Shown here: positions 59,300 to 64,000 of the stretch, one piece after another
How the letters are laid out: every line of letters begins with the position of its first letter
Numbering within the stretch: the first letter of the stretch is position 1
Program-made: the position numbers and the translations under genes
Source: Rallus limicola
Taxonomy: Eukaryota; Chordata; Aves; Gruiformes; Rallidae
Reading direction: 5' to 3'
DNA: 64,000 bases
Assembly: GCA_022605955.1 (NCBI GenBank)
Contig: JAKCOZ010000649.1
Coordinates: 1 to 64,000 of the forward strand
Notes under the pieces: model-generated
Told to the model about the DNA's origin: nothing
Database searches by the model: none
The model's input: the letters and a program-made list of their open reading frames with translations, nothing else

Positions 59300-61868
59300 T
59301 GCCTATCAGGCCTAGCTTCTTTACTATGGGAGTTATTGCTGGACGTTTAGCATGTTTTGAACTGCAGTCTGCTAGGGCCGAGAAAAGCACCGTAGGAGGT
59401 TCCAGGCATGTTCCCTCTTTCCAGGCAAAGGAAAAGGCTGAGAGCCAAAGTGACAGGGTCTGCTCGTGTGTCCTGTTAGGAGGTTTCAGACAAGCTATGC
59501 CTTTCAGGCCTAGCTTCTTTACTTTGGGAGTTATTGCTGGACGTTTAGCATGTTTTGAACTGCAGTCTGCTAGGGCCGAGAAAAGCACCGTAGGAGGTTC
59601 CAGGCATGTTCCCTCTTTCCAGGCAAAGGAAAAGGCTGAGAGCCAAAGTGACAGGGTCTGCTCGTGTGTCCTGTTAGGAGGTTTCAGACAAGCTATGCCT
59701 TTCAGGCCTAGCTTCTTTACTTTGGGAGCTATTGCTGGACGTTTAGCATGTTTTGAACTGCAGTCTGCTAGGGCCGAGAAAAGCACCGTAGGAGGTTCCA
59801 GGCATGTTCCCTCTTTCCAGGCAAAGGAAAAGGCTGAGAGCCAAAGTGACAGGGTCTGATCGTGTGTCCTGTTAGGAGGTTTCAGACAAGCTATGCCTTT
59901 CAGGCCTCTCTTCTTTACTTTGGGAGCTATTGCTGGACGTTTAGCATGTTTTGAACTGCAGTCTGCTAGGGCCGAGAAAAGCACCGTAGGAGGTTCCAGG
60001 CATGTTCCCTCTTTCCAGGCAAAGGAAAAGGCTGAGAGCCAAAGTGACAGGGTCTGCTCGTGTGTCCTGTTAGGAGGTTTCAGACAAGCTATGCCTTTCA
60101 GGCCTCTCTTCTTTACTTTGGGAGCTATTGCTGGACGTTTAGCATGTTTTGAACTGCAGTCTGCTAAGGCTGAGAAAAGCACCGTAGGAGGTTCCAGGCA
60201 TGTTCCCTCTTTCCAGGCAAAGGAAAAGGCTGAGAGCCAAAGTGACAGGGTCTGCTCGTGTGTCCTGTTAGGAGGTTTCAGACAAGCTATGCCTTTCAGG
60301 CCTAGCTTCTTTACTTTGGGAGTTATTGCTGGACGTTTAGCATGTTTTGAACTGCAGTCTGCTAGGGCCGAGAAAAGCACCGTAGGAGGTTCCAGGCATG
60401 TTCCCTCTTTCCAGGCAAAGGAAAAGGCTGAGAGCCAAAGTGACAGGGTCTGCTCGTGTGTCCTGTTAGGAGGTTTCAGACAAGCTATGCCTTTCAGGCC
60501 TAGCTTCTTTACTTTGGGAGTTATTGCTGGACGTTTAGCATGTTTTGAACTGCAGTCTGCTAGGGCCGAGAAAAGCACCGTAGGAGGTTCCAGGCATGTT
60601 CCCTCTTTCCAGGCAAAGGAAAAGGCTGAGAGCCAAAGTGACATGCTCGTGTGTCCTGTTAGGAGGTTTCAGACAAGCTATGCCTTTCAGGCCTAGCTTC
60701 TTTACTTTGGGAGTTATTGCTGGACGTTTAGCATGTTTTGAACTGCAGTCTGCTAAGGACGAGAAAAGCACCGTAGGAGGTTCCAGGCATGTTCCCTCTT
60801 TCCAGGCAAAGGAAAAGGCTGAGAGCCAAAGTGACAGGGTCTGCTCGTGTGTCCTGTTAGGAGGTTTCAGACAAGCTATGCCTTTCAGGCCTAGCTTCTT
60901 TACTTTGGGAGTTATTGCTGGACGTTTAGCATGTTTTGAACTGAAGTCTGCTAGGGCCGAGAAAAGCACCGTAGGAGGTTCCAGGCATGTTCCCTCTTTC
61001 CAGGCAAAGGAAAAGGCTGAGAGCCAAAGTGACAGGGTCTGCTCGCGTGTCCTGTTAGGAGGTTTCAGACAAGCTATGCCTTTCAGGCCTAGCTTCTTTA
61101 CTTTGGGAGTTATTGCTGGACGTTTAGCATGTTTTGAACTGCAGTCTGCTAGGGCCGAGAAAAGCACCGTAGGAGGTTCCAGGCATGTTCCCTCTTTCCA
61201 GGCAAAGGAAAAGGCTGAGAGCCAAAGTGACAGGGTCTGCTCGTGTGTCCTGTTAGGAGGTTTCAGACAAGCTATGCCTTTCAGGCCTAGCTTCTTTACT
61301 TTGGGAGTTATTGCTGGACGTTTAGCATGTTTTGAACTGCAGTCTGCTAGAGCCGAGAAAAGCACCGTAGGAGGTTCCAGGCATGTTCCCCTCTTTCCAG
61401 GCAAAGGAAAAGGCTGAGAGCCAAAGTGACAGGGTCTGCTCGTGTGTCCTGTTAGGAGGTTTCAGACAAGCTATGCCTTTCAGGCCTAGCTTCTTTACTT
61501 TGGGAGTTATTGCTGGACGTTTAGCAAGTTTTGAACTGCAGTCTGCTAGGGCGGAGAAAAGCACCGTAGGAGGTTCCAGGCATGTTCCCTCTTTCCAGGC
61601 AAAGGAAAAGGCTGAGAGCCAAAGTGACAGGGTCTGCTCGTGTGTCCTGTTAGGAGGTTTCAGACAAAGCTATGCCTTTCAGGCCTCGCTTATTTACTGG
61701 GAGTTATTGCTGGACGTTTAGCATGTTTTGAACTGCAGTCTGCTAGGGCCGAGAAAAGCACCGTAGGAGGTTCCAGGCATGTTCCCTCTTTCCAGGCAAA
61801 GGAAAAGGCTGAGAGCCAAAGTGACAGGGTCTGCTCGTGTGTCCTGTTAGGAGGTTTCAGACAAGCTA
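59300..61868 (+). repeat. 13-monomer block, copy 2 (2,569 bp)
   Basis: It repeats 52772-55343 in order, including gtctgatcgtg near 59858, the cctctcttc pair (59894-60289), gctaaggacgag near 60754, and gaactgaag with gctcgcgtg. It differs by a 5-bp deletion near 60643 (gtgacatgctcg), which leaves a 193-bp monomer at 60488-60680, by gctagagcc near 61347, and by two 1-bp insertions near 61388 and 61667. Confidence 0.92.
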
Positions 61869-62780
61869 TGCCTTTCAGGCCTAGCTTCTTTACTTTGGGA
61901 GCTATTGCTGGATGTTTAGCATGTTTTGAACTGCAGTCTGCTAGGGCCGAGAAAAGCACCGTAGGAGGTTCCAGGCATGTTCCCTCTTTCCAGGCAAAGG
62001 AAAAGGCTGAGAGCCAAAGTGACAGGGTCTGCTCGTGTGTCCTGTTAGGAGGTTTCAGACAAGCTATGCCTTTCAGGCCTAGCTTCTTTACTTTGGGAGT
62101 TATTGCTGGACGTTTAGCATGTTTTGAACTGAAGTCTGCTAGGGCCGAGAAAAGCACCGTAGGAGGTTCCAGGCATGTTCCCCTCTTTCCAGGCAAAGGA
62201 AAAGGCTGAGAGCCAAAGTGACAGGGTCTGCTCGCGTGTCCTGTTAGGAGGTTTCAGACAAGCTATGCCTTTCAGGCCTAGCTTCTTTACTTTGGGAGTT
62301 ATTGCTGGACGTTTAGCATGTTTTGAACTGCAGTCTGCTAGGGCCGAGAAAAGCACCGTAGGAGGTTCCAGGCATGTTCCCTCTTTCCAGGCAAAGGAAA
62401 AGGCTGAGAGCCAAAGTGACAGGGTCTGCTCGTGTGTCCTGTTAGGAGGTTTCAGACAAGCTATGCCTTTCAGGCCTAGCTTCTTTACTTTGGGAGCTAT
62501 TGCTGGACGTTTAGCATGTTTTGAACTGCAGTCTGCTAGGGCCGAGAAAAAGCACCGTAGGAGGTTCCAGGCATGTTCCCTCTTTCCAGGCAAAGGAAAA
62601 GGGCTGAGAGCCAAAGTGACAGGGTCTGCTCGTGTGTCCTGTTAGGAGGTTTCAGACAAGCTATGCCTTTCAGGCCTAGCTTCTTTACTTTGGGAGTTAT
62701 TGCTGGACGTTTAGCATGTTTTGAACTGCAGTCTGCTAGGGCCGAGAAAAGCACCGTAGGAGGTTCCAGGCATGTTCCCC
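60641..62780 (+). other. Cluster of small indels, possible low-quality consensus
   Basis: Seven length changes fall within about 2.1 kb: a 5-bp loss at about 60643, then single-base gains at 61388-61391 (ttcccctc), 61666-61668 (gacaaagc), 62180-62183 (ttcccctc), 62547-62551 (gagaaaaagc), 62601-62603 (aaaagggctg) and 62777-62780 (ttcccctc). All six gains extend a run of one base. None of the six is present in the matching monomers at 54-58.7 kb or elsewhere. In the rest of the window there is only one isolated single-base gain, near 4090. Confidence 0.75.
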
Positions 62781-64000
62781 TCTTTCCAGGCAAAGGAAAA
62801 GGCTGAGAGCCAAAGTGACAGGGTCTGCTCGTGTGTCCTGTTAGGAGGTTTCAGACAAGCTATGCCTTTCAGGCCTAGCTTCTTTACTTTGGGAGCTATT
62901 GCTGGACGTTTAGCATGTTTTGAACTGCAGTCTGCTAGGGCCGAGAAAAGCACCGTAGGAGGTTCCAGGCATGTTCCCTCTTTCCAGGCAAAGGAAAAGG
63001 CTGAGAGCCAAAGTGACAGGGTCTGCTCGTGTGTCCTGTTAGGAGGTTTCAGACAAGCTATGCCTTTCAGGCCTAGCTTCTTTACTTTGGGAGTTATTGC
63101 TGGACGTTTAGCATGTTTTGAACTGCAGTCTGCTAGAGCCGAGAAAAGCACCGTAGGAGGTTCCAGGCATGTTCCCTCTTTCCAGGCAAAGGAAAAGGCT
63201 GAGAGCCAAAGTGACAGGGTCTGCTCGTGTGTCCTGTTAGGAGGTTTCAGACAAGCTATGCCTTTCAGGCCTAGCTTCTTTACTTTGGGAGTTATTGCTG
63301 GACGTTTAGCAAGTTTTGAACTGCAGTCTGCTAGGGCGGAGAAAAGCACCGTAGGAGGTTCCAGGCATGTTCCCTCTTTCCAGGCAAAGGAAAAGGCTGA
63401 GAGCCAAAGTGACAGGGTCTGCTCGTGTGTCCTGTTAGGAGGTTTCAGACAAGCTATGCCTTTCAGGCCTCGCTTATTTACTGGGAGTTATTGCTGGACG
63501 TTTAGCATGTTTTGAACTGCAGTCTGCTAGGGCCGAGAAAAGCACCGTAGGAGGTTCCAGGCATGTTCCCTCTTTCCAGGCAAAGGAAAAGGCTGAGAGC
63601 CAAAGTGACAGGGTCTGCTCGTGTGTCCTGTTAGGAGGTTTCAGACAAGCTATGCCTTTCAGGCCTAGCTTCTTTACTTTGGGAGCTATTGCTGGACGTT
63701 TAGCATGTTTTGAACTGCAGTCTGCTAGGGCCGAGAAAAGCACCGTAGGAGGTTCCAGGCATATTCCCTCTTTCCAGGCAAAGGAAAAGGCTGAGAGCCA
63801 AAGTGACAGGGTCTGCTCGTGTGTCCTGTTAGGAGGTTTCAGACAAGCTATGCCTTTCAGGCCTCGCTTCTTTACTTTGGGAGTTATTGCTGGACGTTTA
63901 GCATGTTTTGAACTGCAGTCTGCTAAGGCCGAGAAAAGCACCGTAGGAGGTTCCAGGCATGTTCCCTCTTTCCAGGCAAAGGAAAAGGCTGAGAGCCAAA
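61673..64000 (+). repeat. 9-monomer unit and continuation, copy 2, runs off the window
   Basis: It repeats 56334-58657 at a shift of 5,339 bp that grows to 5,343 bp through four single-base gains. It has the 196-bp monomers at 61673 and 63457, gaactgaag with gctcgcgtg near 62132 and 62234, gctagagcc near 63135, gcatattccc near 63762 and cctcgcttc with gctaaggcc near 63874-63926. Its second monomer has ggatgttta (about 61912), where copy 1 has ggacgttta. The window ends at monomer position 150. Confidence 0.92.

Larger units (their letters stand above)
1..64000 (+). repeat. 198-bp tandem satellite array, about 323 monomers, spans the window
   Basis: The same unit, beginning tgcctttcaggcctagcttc and ending aggtttcagacaagcta, recurs every 198 bp from base 1 to base 64000, always in the same orientation and with no foreign sequence between copies. 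Counting all length variants I found (two 43-bp deletions, one 5-bp deletion, seven 2-bp deletions, six 1-bp deletions and seven 1-bp insertions) gives 323 complete monomers plus 150 bp, which fits the phase at the last base exactly. The unit has A 44, C 43, G 57 and T 54, so the strand shown is G-rich over C. Monomers differ mostly by single substitutions at a limited set of sites. This organisation is that of eukaryotic satellite DNA. I do not recognise the family. Both array edges lie outside the window, so the chromosomal location cannot be told. Confidence 0.98.

Noticed and set aside
3637..63941. Minus-strand open frames of up to about 4,000 codons
   Set aside because: Same reason. They end wherever a single change such as gagagtcaaag creates a stop, and they overlap the plus-strand frames completely. 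A 66-codon stretch is stop-free by chance about 4% of the time per frame, so an open frame is not strong evidence.
1..64000. CRISPR array
   Set aside because: The full 198-bp unit is repeated with no variable spacers between conserved short repeats.

Overview
The whole 64 kb window is one uninterrupted head-to-tail satellite array. I find no gene, RNA gene, transposon, simple-sequence tract or unique spacer. The repeat unit is 198 bp. Taking the first unit as 1-198, I count 323 complete monomers plus 150 bp of a 324th. The few monomers of other lengths (two of 155 bp, one of 193, seven of about 196, six of 197 and several of 199) account exactly for the phase at the last base. Every monomer has the same orientation.

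The organism is very probably a eukaryote, and this is probably pericentromeric, centromeric or other heterochromatic satellite DNA. The monomer is about 50.5% G+C. It has only 4 CpG against about 12 expected from its composition, and all four CpG sites decay to TpG or CpA in some copies. That points to a cytosine-methylating genome, such as a vertebrate or a plant. I do not recognise the family and cannot name a species. The period is close to a typical nucleosome repeat length.

Layout. 0-6 kb: monomers with alternating CTC/TTC and GCT/GTT variants, a 4-monomer cassette repeated 8 monomers away, and two copies of the same 43-bp deletion. 6.8-9.2 kb: a 6-monomer unit in tandem. 9.4-15.75 kb: a 16-monomer unit (3,167 bp) in tandem, with no difference seen by eye. 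15.75-20.5 kb: a dimer unit and a 7-monomer unit, with 197-bp monomers. 20.5-31.2 kb: a 7-monomer cassette three times (23.9, 25.8 and 29.8 kb) and a 5-monomer block twice. 31.2-35 kb: weakly ordered monomers. 35-44 kb: a 10-monomer block repeated 5,542 bp away and a 7-monomer cassette three times. 44.8-54.2 kb: 10- and 8-monomer units marked by a cctatc/actatg monomer, inside a 22-monomer superperiod. 54-64 kb: 6- and 9-monomer units marked by a 196-bp monomer, then a mosaic re-copy of the 52.8-58.7 kb material.

The very long open frames on both strands (up to about 4,000 codons) arise because 198 is a multiple of 3. They are not annotated as genes. The most useful second-look items are the patchwork of higher-order units, a cluster of homopolymer indels at 60.6-62.8 kb that looks like consensus error, and traces of an internal half-unit in the monomer.
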